Below are positions 45,683-57,186 of a stretch of DNA of 64,000 nucleotides, piece by piece. Both the position numbers and the translations under genes were made by a program. A model generated the notes under the pieces. The model saw nothing but the letters and a program-made list of their open reading frames with translations, searched no databases and had not been told where the DNA came from. The DNA is taken from contig JAGFBZ010002035.1 in NCBI GenBank assembly GCA_018398805.1, positions 1 through 64,000 of the forward strand, in the 5' to 3' direction. The stretch is from Hirundichthys speculiger (lineage: Eukaryota > Chordata > Actinopteri > Beloniformes > Exocoetidae). Positions within the stretch are counted from its first letter, which is position 1. The number at the start of each line of letters is the position of its first letter.

Positions 45683-46709
45683 TAGGGTTGGGAATCTAGA
45701 ACCGGTTCCTGTAGAGAACCGGTTCCGTGTGTTTCGATTTCATGGAATCGTTTGGCAGTTTATCCAGCGATTCTCTAATCGATTCCAACCAGCAAGAATC
45801 TCACGTAATTTACGCAAGTTACGCACAGTCAATTCCAGAAAGCACTTACGTGATTAAGTTACGTCGGTTTAGCACGTTAGCATTGCAGTTGTAAACAACA
45901 ATGGCGCCCACCAGGTTCAAACGCTCCAAAGTTTGGCTTCACTTCACCAAAGAAAGATGGCAACAAGGCAACTAGCAGTCATTGTAAAGTGGAGATAACA
46001 GCGTCGGGAGGGAACACGGCTAACACGCAGAAACATTTGAACACACAACATGCTAACGAGTGTCGTGTTTTTGACGCTTCGGACTGATGGATCTCAACCC
46101 AGCGGCAGTAGCCAAGCTAAGATCACCTCTGGTAACTCTGGTTAGTAGCTATCCCGCTGCCTATGTGCTTCTTTGTAAAACACGCTATAACATTAACGCT
46201 ATGCTATTAAACGAATGCCTTCTGCATTACATTTAGAAGATGACCGTGACGAGAGAGAGAGTCTGGCTGGTTCAGAAACTTATTTTACTGCTAAAGAATT
46301 GTTAATTCTTCATAGTATTTGCAGATTTGTACTATGAACTGTTCCGTTGTATTTGATAGTATTTATCTTTCTTTATTATTATTTTTGAGTGCTTAGTGAG
46401 CTCATATATCCTTTTAAAAGGGAGATTTTTTAAATTTCTATTAGGAAAAATCTGTTAGTAAAATGTTCCACATTCTTGTGTATTTGCACAGTTACATATT
46501 ACAACAGTTAACACGTTATCCAGGCTTTGGGCCTCTTTTGACCTCGCTGTTGAGTTTGTAAGGTCGTGACTTCTAAGTAAAAATAAATGATGCTAATAAA
46601 ACTGTTTGTTCTCCTTTTTCCCCAAATTAGAATCGATAAAGAATCGAATCGTTAAACAGTATCGATAATGGAATCGGAATCGGACAAATCTTATCAATTC
46701 CCATCCCTG
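45683..46709 (+). mobile_element. hAT element with BED finger remnant, perfect target duplication
   Basis: A perfect 8-bp duplication ATGAGGAC flanks it (45675-45682 and 46710-46717). The ends are TAGGGTTGGGAAT and ATTCCCATCCCTG, a near-perfect inverted repeat of the hAT CAGGG type. The interior keeps the start of a ZBED-like transposase at about 45930-46075 but lacks the catalytic part, so it is a deletion derivative. Confidence 0.92.
45901..46075 (+). pseudogene. BED zinc finger of hAT transposase, frameshifted
   Basis: In two plus frames one reads SKVWLHFTK and then KDGNKATSSHCKVEITASGG and QKHLNTQHANEC. This is a BED-type finger with the aromatic VWLHF, one visible Cys of the pair and the H-x4-H part (HLNTQH). 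A one-base shift separates the two parts. BED fingers bind DNA at element ends. Confidence 0.75.
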
Positions 46710-46717
46710 ATGAGGAC

Positions 46718-48149
46718 GTCAGTGACCCGCGCACAAGCGAATACCAACTAATCTCAATGAAGAGAAGCGGCGCCGTGAAGAAAAGTGGATCAAATCAGAG
46801 CTAAGACTGCTTGCCTGCCTTTATTGGTCCTTCACGGTTTATCTACTGAGTGCTGCTCCAGACCCGTCCGGGTCTCGACCCTGACCCGGTCCCTGACCCA
46901 GGACAACAGAGCTCTTCCAGGTGGACAGATAACATCCTTCACAGCCACATCCCGTCATGTAAACTGTGTTTCTGGATTTCCTAACCCTAACCTGAACCCA
47001 GCAGTGCCAGTCCCCATTCGGCCCAATGCAATGTTCGGACGGGATCTTACCGGCACCGTCTTGTGCTTTGTCTCGTCGTGGGAGGGGTGTGTTTCGCTAG
47101 AAGCCGCCGACCCGGAGCTGCGCCGGCCCACAGCCCCCCTATCTCGCGTCTTATCGTATTAGTTATTGAGTTATTGTAAGAACTCGGCGCGGTAGTTTAC
47201 GTACAGCGAGCGTGACGGGTCGCCTGGTCATTCGCTCGGCGCGTCCAAACATCCGCCTACCCGTGTTTGTCTGAGGCGAGGATTAGCTGGAAACTATGAG
47301 GAAACTTTGACTGATGGTGTGTGACTCCGAGGGCAACCCGGCTAGTAGTTTCACAACGCTTGATAGCGTCAGGTAAAGAGCCGTGAGTCATCGCTGAGAA
47401 TGTGCCATCGCGTGCGTGCGGAGCGGTTGAGCTTTAGCTTGTTTGGGTCGTATTGGAAAAACAGGTTTTTCTGAAATGTTGTTATGACAGATATCACTAG
47501 CCGAGGGATCACCAGACACGCGGGGTTCCCTCCACGAGCAGCAACAGAGCTGATTTAGGGTCCCCTGCTCTTATTTAGTCTTGTTTTTTAAATTTTATTT
47601 GGCCTAACTGGTGAATCAGGTCTGACGTTACTCACGCGGATCTGGATAGACGCTGGGAGCTCCATGTTTGTCTGCGGCTGCAGGAGTTTCTGTTTTTGTT
47701 TTTCGTCCTGCATGCTAGCAGCTCTAAAAATAACACAAAGACCATAATTATGGTTTAACCTAAAGCCCCCACCCCTCCACTCCCTCCTCCTGTTATCCGT
47801 CCGAGCACCTGCCCTGATTCTCCGGTGGGTGCGTTTGTGTGCTCTCCAGGTGATTTAGACGATTTACGGCGTGACTGCTGTCAGTCCGTCAGATCTGAGC
47901 AGGAATGCTGTCTGTGATGTCAAAGCGGAGCGATCCGATTGTGTCGGCAAACCTGTTGACTTCATGGAAACTATGGTCCCCCCCCCCCGAGACAATGCAG
48001 TTTATTTTTAGTGCTACCGTTGGTATGCGAGGTGTGACGCTCGGGATAAATTGTCACCTCTCGTACCTGCGCCGTCCTCAGGACACGGCCCAGCCCAGTC
48101 TCACCTGATGACATCTAACAGGCACATCTTCCCATGTGTTTGGTCTCAT
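46718..48149. other. Intergenic, no gene
   Basis: Moderately GC-rich unique sequence without recognisable domains in any frame. C run at about 47980-47989. Confidence 0.4.
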
Positions 48150-48449
48150 GGTCACATGACGTGAAGAAAACGCCCGAGCCGCCCGTCCGGATCCACTCAT
48201 CGAGGAGTCGGGTCGCAGCAGCCCGAGCAGAGAAGCCCCGACCTCCCTCTCCCCGGACCACTTCCTCGAGGTGTTCCCAGGCCAGCTGGTCCCGGGTCTG
48301 CCTCCGGGGGGCCCCTCCCAGTTGGGGATAAATCTTCTGGTCACCAGCGGTAGTTTGTAGCCATACGTGCAGGTTGAAGCGTGCACTACTAACCCTGAAT
48401 CGCTGCAGATGCTGCCAACCTCCTGCCCTTTTCTCCCCTCACTCATGAA

Positions 48450-49601
48450 TAGGGTTGGGCATCGTTTGAATTTTAACAATTCTGATTCCGATTCCTGTTC
48501 AAAACGATTCTCGATTACAATTCGTTGATGTGTAGGTCAACAGATCGCGACTTATCTAACAGTAGAATTTTTTCATTAAAAAAAACTGTGACACAAGCCA
48601 TTTTTATTCTTACACATGCTAGCATGCACATATGCGTACACAGAATTCACTTACAGCCTAAATGTTAAACAACTTACAGTTGGCAGTTGGCCTCCTAAAT
48701 ACATTTTGCCCAACAAAAAACAAAATCAACAGTTTTTATTTAGAAAGATGACCATATCTGCTCTTTCAGAAACAGACAGATAAACGCAGACAAAAACATA
48801 ACCTCCTTGGCGGAGGTAAAAATTGCTTGTTTACCTGGGTTGCTGGGTTACGTTCATACAGACAAGGGGACCTCCAAGCCAATGGGATTCCAGGAAGATG
48901 CTAGCCAATAGCCAATGGCAGAGCAGCTACAAGTATGTTTACGTTTGTAGACTCTGGGAGCTGCGAGTAGCAGCGCTACTGTATTTTTACCTTTCGTATC
49001 CTGAAATTTCTTTCGTAACTAGAGGCAATATTTTCCCGTTGAGGCGTTTCGTAACCTGAAAACTTCGTATGTAGAGACGTTCGTAAGTAGAGGTACCACT
49101 GTATACGAGAAGGCAAGAGTTTCTGGATGAAGACGGACTCTGTTGAAGTGGAAGAAGCGACGGGAGCAACGCAGTGAATTAAATACGGTACACTCGTTTA
49201 TTTTTCTGATGCCATGCAGGCGAAGGTATTTTGCCATATTAGTTGTGCTCCCTCCTTTGGCAGTAACACGCTTCCCGCAGGTGTTGCACTGTGCCAGGTA
49301 GCCGTCATTTCCTGGACTGAAATGCAGCCAAACTGGAGAGCAGCGTCTCTTGGGATCCATGTTGTGGCGAGTGAAGTCCCGTCGGTGACGGACGTGACGT
49401 CGCCACTAGCGTGGAGTTGAGTCGCCGGGCGGAGTAACATCAACAAACTAGTGCAGTAAATCAAAACAAAAAATAAAAAATTAGCGCGGACATTTAGGAA
49501 CCGAAAAAAGGAATTGAAATTCAAAAATCTTCTAAACAATTCCAGAACTGGAGGTTAGGAACCGATTCCTACTTGGAAATGTTTTTCGGTGCCCAACCCT
49601 A
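48450..49601 (-). mobile_element. hAT element with BED finger, perfect target duplication
   Basis: A perfect 8-bp duplication CTCATGAA flanks it (48442-48449 and 49602-49609). Both ends are the inverted repeat TAGGGTTGGGCA. The minus strand encodes a BED finger, and the rest of the transposase is gone. A fragment of a Tc1-type repeat with end CAGTGGTACCTCTACTTACG (read on the minus strand from 49101) lies inside. Confidence 0.92.
49180..49360 (-). pseudogene. BED zinc finger of hAT transposase
   Basis: Starts MDPKRRCSPVWLHFSPGNDG, with C-x2-C in QCNTCGKRV, then KGGSTTNM and KYLRLHGI. The finger is nearly intact. The typical second-to-last His position reads Tyr (KYLRLH instead of KHLRLH), so zinc binding is doubtful. 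The frame then runs into the nested repeat. Confidence 0.8.
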
Positions 49602-49800
49602 CTCATGAACAAGACCTCCAGACACTTAAACTCTTCCACTTGAGGCGGCGCCTCCCAGGGCATCCCATCCTCCCCTGACGCCCCAACCTCCATCCCCTAA
49701 ATGTGCTGGTTTCACAGCCTTGGTCAGAGTTTCGAACCCATCCCTTCATCCAAATCTGGAGCTCAAGTATCGCGTGGTGACCGATGGTAAAGGTGAAATG

Positions 49801-50794
49801 TGAAAGAACCGGGGAGTGCCCTCGTAAAAAGAGCCTGTTACATCAGAGACAGACAAAAATAATTGGAGGTTGACATCAGCGTGCAATGACTCAGCAGACT
49901 GTAATAACAGACGCCGACGTCGTTCTTTTTGTTCAGAAGATCTCCCTCAAACGGCTACCGTGCTCCTGACCTTGATCTTTCCTCTCGTGTTGTTTGTAAA
50001 CCTGATGGGAAAAAAAAAAAGCTTCTACATTGTATAAACATGTAATTTTAGCAAACTTCACATTCAGTAATCTCGTTCTTGGAACGTGAACTTTACCTCA
50101 AAACAAGACGTCTCGTAAACAAAGTCAGGGACGAAGTCAACTTTGTGGCTGATCCTGTTACTTCTGCGCTCTCGGTTGTAGTTAGTTGACATTTTTCTCA
50201 CTCGGTCTCAACTCAGAGCGTCTTCAGTGTAGCTCTGCCGGTGCCTGCTGCTTCTATTTTTATTGTTCAAGACTGGAATAATACTCATAAATCAGGCGGC
50301 CATCTGACGACATCAAACTAACGGCACGACGGTTAACCAGCGTGTCAATGAGAGCATCAGTGAAAGACTATCCGGAGAGACAAACCACTCCCTCGCTGCC
50401 GTGGATCAAACTGTACTTGTCGCGGTTATGTAATAAGCGCCAGAAGCATTAGAGCCCTGCACGAACCCGTCATCTTTAAATTGGACATCCCCCGATGTTC
50501 TGAGCGCTCGCTATTTCACTTGAACACACTGTTTATATAAAACTCTTCCTCTGTGATTTCGTGTTGAAATAGTGGTTACAAGTTATGACGAACCGGCCAC
50601 AGCTCCATCGAGCTCTTCCTGGAAGGAGTCTCGAGTGTTCCCTCGCAGGAAGAAGCAGTCCCAGAGATCTCAGAGTTAGAAATTCACTTCTTGAACACAG
50701 GAGCCCCAGACCTTCTGCATGAAGGTCTCTGCAACAGCGGCTTCTTAAGGAGCCACCTTTGCTTTCCCTGTTCCCTGCAAACCCAGAATAACGT
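49801..50794. other. Intergenic, no gene
   Basis: Unique sequence; no recognisable domain or RNA gene. It abuts the first 20-bp minisatellite block. Confidence 0.4.
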
Positions 50795-51845
50795 TGAAAT
50801 GTCGAGAATAAAGTCGAGATGTCGAGAATAAAGTCAAAATCTTGAGAATAAAGTCAAAATCTTGAGAATAAAGTCGAAATGTCATGAATAAAGTTGAAAT
50901 GTCGAGAATAAAGTCGAAATGTCGAGAATAAAGTTGAAATGTCGAGAATAAACTCAAGATGTCAAGAATAAAGTTGCAATGTCGAGAATTAAGTCAAAAT
51001 GTCGTGAATAAAGTCGAAATGTCAAGAATAAAGTTGAAATGTCGAGAATAAAGTCAAAATGTCTTGAATAAAGTCAATGTCGAGAATAAAGACGAAATGT
51101 CGTGAATAAAGTCAAAATGTCGAGAATAATGTCGAAATGTCGAGAATAAAGTCGAAATGTCGAGAATAAAGTCAAAATCTTGACAATAAAGTCGAAATGT
51201 CGAGAATAAAGTCTAAATGTCGAGAATAAAGTCAAAATGTCGAGAATAAAGTCGAAATGTCGTGAATAAAGTCGAAATGTCGAGAATAAAGTCGAAATCT
51301 TGACAATAAAGTCAAAATCTTGACAATAAAGTCGAAATGTCTAGAATAAAGTTGTAATGTTGTGAATAAAGTCGAAATGTCGAGAATAAAGTCGAAATGT
51401 CGAGAATAAAGTTGTAATGTCGTGAATAAAGTCGTGATGTCGAGAATAAACTCGAAATCTTGACAATAAAGTTGAAATGTCGAGAATAAAGTCGAAATAT
51501 TGAAAATAAAGTCGAAATGTCGAGAATAAAGTCGAAATGTTGAGAATAAAGTCGAGATGTCGAGAATAAAGTCGAAATATCGAGAACAAAGTCGAGATGT
51601 CGAGAATAAACTCAAAATCTTGACAATAAAGTCGAAATGTCGAGAATAAAGTCAAAATGTCGTGAATAAAGTCAAAATGTCGAGAATAAAGTCAAAATGT
51701 CGAGAATAAACTCGAAATCTTGACAATAAAGTCGAAATGTCGAGAATAAAGTCAAAATGTCGTGAATAAAGTCAAAATGTCGAGAATAAAGTCAAAATGT
51801 CGAGAATAAAGTGGAAATCTTGACAATAAAGTTGAAATGTCGAGA
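50795..51845. repeat. 20-bp AATAAAGTCGAAATGTCGAG minisatellite, block 1
   Basis: About 52 tandem copies of a 20-bp unit with scattered substitutions. Each plus-strand unit contains AATAAA. The minus strand has no stop triplets in the unit, so long frames with a 20-residue period (such as STLFSTFRLYSRHFDF) arise. Not a gene. Confidence 0.95.
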
Positions 51846-51849
51846 CCTA

Positions 51850-52085
51850 AAGATCATGACTCCATGATGCCGACACGACCACATCTGCAGGCTTGAAATT
51901 CTGTCCATAAATGCTATAAACAGAGTCAATAACAAAGGCCTGACTCCCTCCAGTAATGAATCTGACCTACTATTCTGTTTATATAAGGACAGAACGGCCC
52001 ATGGTCATGGAGCCAATACCCCAAACTCCCAGAATACCCCTAGGGACACGGTCCAAGGCGTTCTCCAAGTCCATGAAGCACATGC
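51850..52085 (-). mobile_element. Decayed LINE reverse transcriptase fragment
   Basis: The minus strand reads MDLENALDRVPRGILGVWGI, matching the D-x-x-K/N-AFD-R-VPR motif of reverse transcriptases in common fish LINEs (DLEKAFDRVPRE). After it come stops and a stretch resembling the following region. It may belong to the same family as the LINE 3' end at 48150-49800. Confidence 0.6.
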
Positions 52086-52238
52086 TTGGACAAACTCCTT
52101 TTCAGCTAAAACGATCTCAAATTAATGCAAGACTGAGCCAGTGATCAGCTCTGGGGTGGTCGGAGAAGATCTAAAGTTACCTGTGAGGACTGGAATAATT
52201 AGAAGACCTCTATGTGGAGCCAAGATATCAGAAAGAAG

Positions 52239-52283
<45 letters not shown>
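52239..52283. repeat. 45-base poly-C tract
   Basis: Uninterrupted C run, followed by AAAAG. Confidence 0.95.
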
Positions 52284-52285
<2 letters not shown>

Positions 52286-52444
52286 AAGTCCCAGTGGTGG
52301 AAAAAACAACAAAACACATGTGCGTGAGAGGTTACAGTTTACTAAAGACTGAACTGAAGAGACATGGAGGAACATTTATGGACTGATGGACGCTGGATTG
52401 TTATTTCTGGGGTCTCAGGGCTGAAACACTGAAACACTGAAGTC

Positions 52445-52800
52445 AAGCCACAGACCTCTGAAGACAGCGAAGCACGGTGGAGGAAGCATCATGATGTGAC
52501 AAACCAGGGATCAGTTTAAATACATCAGAGTACTTGAAGAGGTCACGTTGTCTGATGCCGAAGAGGAAATGGGTGTTTGAACGAGACAACGACCCCAAAC
52601 ACACCAGTCACACCAGTCAGCAGCAGCATCCTGGTTCCAGACCAACCAGACTGACGTTATGGAGAGACCAGACCGATCCTGGACCTGGATCCAGTAGAAG
52701 ACTGGTGGGGTGACGTCATCAAAACCAAGAACTGCAGAGCTACTGTTGGATGTGGTCCAGCGGTCCTGGACTGAGATACTGAGTTATCTTCCAGGAGCTT
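52445..52800 (+). pseudogene. Tc1-family transposase remnant
   Basis: Plus-strand phrases AKHGGGSIMM, NDPKHTS and DPVEDWWGDVIKT mark the catalytic core, the second Asp and the catalytic Glu of a Tc1-type DDE transposase. Stops and frame changes break it. No inverted repeats were recognised. Confidence 0.75.
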
Positions 52801-53161
52801 CCGCCCCCCCACTTCTCCACTTCTGTTATCCCAGACTTCCATGTTACACGTTCCAGTATCTCTCCCTTTGATCTCAGATCTTTTTTTTTTTTTACCTGAA
52901 GGAAGCTTTTGATGTAACTGGGAAAGAAAAAAAACATAAATATGTGAGATGGTATGTCAGCGCCGCTGTTTTTCTCAGAGCTATGTGCTCCACGAACAAT
53001 CAGTGCCAGATACGCACCGACAATGTTATCAGAGTCCTTCTCACCTCCTCAGCAGGCCGGCGGGCCGCCGCCTATCAGCTCCCACGCATCACATCGCTGC
53101 CGGGCTTCTGCTGCGGCGGGGCCGCGATGCACGCGACAGTAACGTGCCAGCGTATGCGGGT

Positions 53162-53197
<36 letters not shown>

Positions 53198-53546
53198 CCT
53201 GGCACGCTCAGGGAGGTGTCCGACGTCACGGGGGCGGGGCCGTGCTGCAGATCTGATATGAATGCAGCACATACCTGAGCAGGCCATGAGAAAAGCCAAC
53301 TATCGATCAGATTCAGTCGTGACACTTCGAACATCCAGCTCTGTGCCTCCTTGGAAAAAAAAAGGGTTTGTGTCCCAAAAATGATTATCAAATTTTTTCC
53401 CCTCCTCTCTTGATCTAGAAATACTTTTTACATGACAGGAACATGAAGTTAAAAGTCTGATGTTTTTAATGTTTCGACTGACCAAGCGTGCAGAATTATA
53501 ATTATTGTTAATCCGCTCTGATATTTTCTGCATCCAGTGTTTGGGG
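52801..53546. other. Intergenic, no gene; includes 32-base poly-C
   Basis: A C run lies at 53165-53196 within a GC-rich stretch (53040-53270). No gene recognised. Confidence 0.45.
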
Positions 53547-53555
53547 TTACTGATC

Positions 53556-56500
53556 TACTGCGGAGTATTAGGGCCACACTGAGAAAAAAAAATTGTGGAC
53601 AATGATTTTTTTTTTCATTTCTTACTCAGAGAATAGAGTCGAAATGTACAGAATAAAGTCAAAATCTTGAAAATAAAGTCGAAATGTCGAGAATAAAGTC
53701 AAAATCTTGACAATAAAGTCGAAATGTTGAGAATAAAGTCGAAATGTTGAGAATAAAGTCGAAATGTCGAGAATAAAGTCAAAATGTCGAGAATAAAGTC
53801 GAAATGTCGAGAATAAAGTCAAAATGTTGAGAATAAAGTTGAAATGTCGAGAATAAAGTCGGAATGTCGAGAATTAAGTCAAAATCTTGAGAATAGAGTC
53901 GAAATGTCGAGAATAAAGTAAAAATGTCAAGAATAAAGTAAAAATGTCAAGAATAAAGTTGAAATGTCGAGAATAAAGTTCAAACGTCGAGAATAAAGAA
54001 TAGAGTCGAAATGTCGAGAATAAAATCGAAATGTCGAGAATAAAGTAAAAATGTCAAGAATAAAGTTGAAATGTCGAGAATAAAGTCGAAATGTTGAGAA
54101 TAAAGTTGAAATGTCGAGAATAAAGTCAATGTCTCGAATAAAGTTAAAAATGTTGAGAATAAAGTTTAAATGTCAAGAATAAAGTCAAAATCTTGAGAAT
54201 AAAGTCGAAATGTCGCGAATAAAGTCGAAATGTCGCGAATAAAGTCGAAATGTCGCGAATAAAGTTGAAATGTCGAGTATAAAGTCGAAATGTCGAGAAT
54301 AAAGTCCAAATGTCGAGAATAAAGTCCAAATGTCGAGAATAAAGTCGAAATGTCGGGAATAAAGTCGAAATGTCGAGAATAAAGTCAAAATGTTGAGAAT
54401 AAAGTTGAAATGTCGAGAATAAAGTCGGAATGTAGAGAATAAAGTCAAAATGTTGACAATAAAGTTGAAATGTCAAGAATAAAGTCAATGTCTCGAATAA
54501 AGTTAAAAATGTCGAGAATAAAGTCTAAATGTCAAGAATAAAGTCAAAATCTTGAGAATAAAGTCGAAATGTCGCGAATAAAGTTGAAATGTCGCGAATA
54601 AAGTTGAAATGTCGAGTATAAAGTCGAAATGTCGAGTATAAAGTCGAAATGTCGAGAATAAAGTCAAAATCTTGAGAATAAAGTCGAAATGTCGAGAATA
54701 AAGTCCAAATGTCGAGAATAAAGTCCAAATGTCGAGAATAAAGTTGAAATATCGAGAATAAAGTCGAAATGTCGAGAATAAAGTTGAAATGTCGAGAATA
54801 AAGTTGAAATGTCGAGAATAAAGTCGAAATGTCGAGAATAAAGTCGAAATGTCGAGAATAAAGTTGAAATATTGAGAATAAAGTCGAAATTCAGAATAAA
54901 GTCGAAATGTCGAAATAAAGTCGAAATGTCGAAATGAATAAAGTCGAAATGTCGAGAATAAAGTTGAAATATCGAGAATAAAGTCGAAATGTCGAGAATA
55001 AAGTAAATGTCGAGAATGTCGAGAATAAAGTTGAAATAGTGAGAATAAAGTCGAAATGTCGAGAATAAAAGTTGAAATGCAGTTTCCAGAATAAAGTCAA
55101 AATGTCGAGAATAAAGTTGAAATGTCGAGAATAAAGTTGAAATGTCGAGAATAAAGTCGAAATGTCGGGATTTAGTCGAAATACCGAGAATAAAGTCGAA
55201 ATGCCAAGAATAAAGTCGAAATATCGAGAATAAAGTCGAAATGTTGAGAATAAAGTCAAAATGTCGAGAATAAAGTCGAAATATCGAGAATAAATTGAAA
55301 TGTCGAGAATAAAGTCGGAATGTAGAGAATAAAGTCAAAATGTTGACAATAAAGTTGAAATGTCAAGAATAAAGTCAATGTCTCGAATAAAGTTAAAAAT
55401 GTCGAGAATAAAGTCTAAATGTCAAGAATAAAGTCAAAATCTTGAGAATAAAGTCGAAATGTCGCGAATAAAGTTGAAATGTCGCGAATAAAGTTGAAAT
55501 GTCGAGTATAAAGTCGAAATGTCGAGTATAAAGTCGAAATGTCGAGAATAAAGTCAAAATCTTGAGAATAAAGTCGAAATGTCGAGAATAAAGTCCAAAT
55601 GTCGAGAATAAAGTCCAAATGTCGAGAATAAAGTTGAAATATCGAGAATAAAGTCGAAATGTCGAGAATAAAGTTGAAATGTCGAGAATAAAGTTGAAAT
55701 GTCGAGAATAAAGTCGAAATGTCGAGAATAAAGTCGAAATGTCGAGAATAAAGTTGAAATATTGAGAATAAAGTCGAAATTACAGGAATAAAGTCGAAAT
55801 GTCAAGAATAAAGTCGAAATGTCAAGAATAAAGTCGAAATGTCGAGAATAAAGTTGAAATATCGAGAATAAAGTCGAAATGTCGAGAATAAAGTCGAAAT
55901 GTCGAGAATAAAGTTGAAATATTGAGAATAAAGTCGAAATGTCGAGAATAAAGTTGAAATGCAGTTTCCAGAATAAAGTCAAAATGTCGAGAATAAAGTT
56001 GAAATGTCGAGAATAAAGTTGAAATGTCGAGAATAAAGTCGAAATGTCGGGATTTAGTCGAAATACCGAGAATAAAGTCGAAATGCCAAGAATAAAGTCG
56101 AAATATCGAGAATAAAGTCGAAATGTTGAGAATAAAGTCAAAATGTCGAGAATAAAGTCGAAATATCGAGAATAAATTGAAATGTCGAGAATAAAGTCGA
56201 AATGTCGAGAATAAAGTCAAAATCTTGACAATAAAGTGGAAATGTCGAGAATAAAGTTAAAATGTCGAGAATAAGCTCGAAATGCCAAGAATAAAGTTGA
56301 AATGCCAAGAATAAAGCCGAAATGTCAAGAATAAAGTCGAAATGTCAAGAATAAAGTCGAAATGTCGAGAATAAAGTTGAAATATCGAGAATAAAGTCGA
56401 AATGTCGAGAATAAAGTTGAAATGTCAAGAATAAAGTCGAAATGTCGAGAATAAAGTTGAAATATTGAGAATAAAGTCGAAATGTCAAGAATATAGTTGA

Positions 56501-57177
56501 AATGTCGCGAATAAAGTTGAAATGTCGAGAATAAAGTTGAAATGCCAAGAATAAAGTCGAAATGTCGAGAATAAAGTTAAAATGCAGTTTCCAGAATAAA
56601 GTCGAAATGTTGAGAATAAAGTCAAAATCTTTAGAATAAAGTCAAAATGTCGCGAATAAAGTCGAAATGTCAAGAATAAAGTTGAAATGTCGAGAATAAA
56701 GTCAAAATGTCGAGAATAAAGTTGAATTGCAGTTTCCAGAATAAAGTCGAAATTTCAAGAATAAAGTCAAAATGTCGAGAATAAAGTCGAAATGTCAAGA
56801 ATAAAGTAGAAATGTCGAGAATAAAATTGAAATGCAGTTTCCAGAATTCCAGAATCGGTATAGTTTCTTTTTCTAAATAGTCACAATTTCTGACACAATC
56901 TCTTCAAAGTACGAATACTTATTATAATACTGAGTCTATGTGCTAGAAGTGAAATAATTTCCTTGTTGCTAAAGCCCAGTCTGGTCATGAGTTCATTAAC
57001 ACTAGGCATTATGTTAGTAGAGTAAAGCTGGTTTGAATAAATCTTTAAGACATCTTTATTCTGGAAACTGCATTTCGACTTTATTCTCGACATTTTCACT
57101 TTATTATCTAAGTGAGAAATAGAAAAAAAAATCATTGTCTACAATTTTTTTTCTCACTGTGACCCTAATACTCCGTC
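53556..57177. mobile_element. Inverted-repeat element filled with 20-bp minisatellite
   Basis: The left boundary region (TACTGCGGAGTATTAGGG, then a long A run and CAATGATTTTTTTTT) is mirrored on the right (CGGAGTATTAGGGTCACAGT read inward from 57175, then the same A/T-rich phrases). The shared arms are about 90-110 bp. TTACTGATC occurs immediately outside both ends (53547-53555 and 57178-57186), a possible 9-bp target duplication as in MULE-type elements. The interior is mostly the 20-bp minisatellite. No transposase is present. Confidence 0.65.
53635..56860. repeat. 20-bp minisatellite, block 2, with higher-order duplication
   Basis: About 160 copies of the same 20-bp unit as block 1. A GCAGTTTCCAGAATAAAG variant interrupts it at several sites (about 55078, 55960, 56583, 56728, 56835). 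A segment of about 890 bp is duplicated inside the array: the text at about 54422-55290 recurs at about 55312-56180. Confidence 0.93.
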
Positions 57178-57186
57178 TTACTGATC

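Larger units (their letters stand above)
48150..49800 (-). mobile_element. LINE 3' end fragment, split by a hAT insertion
   Basis: On the minus strand, 49800-49602 ends with text like VEEFKCLEVLFMS, and the same frame resumes at 48449 with EGRKGQEV. Further on come RRFIPNWEG and RKWSGEREVGASLLGLLRP. This matches the C-terminal end and 3' UTR style of a fish non-LTR retrotransposon. The hAT at 48450-49601 was inserted into it later. Family is from memory. Confidence 0.6.

Noticed and set aside
45267..45857. 196-codon plus-strand frame as a gene
   Set aside because: Its last third lies inside the hAT element inserted at 45683, and the rest has no recognisable domain.
53622..56673. Open frames of up to 224 codons with FDFILDISTLFSTF repeats
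   Set aside because: They are translations of the 20-bp satellite, whose unit has no stops on the minus strand. No start context, domain or non-repeat part is present.
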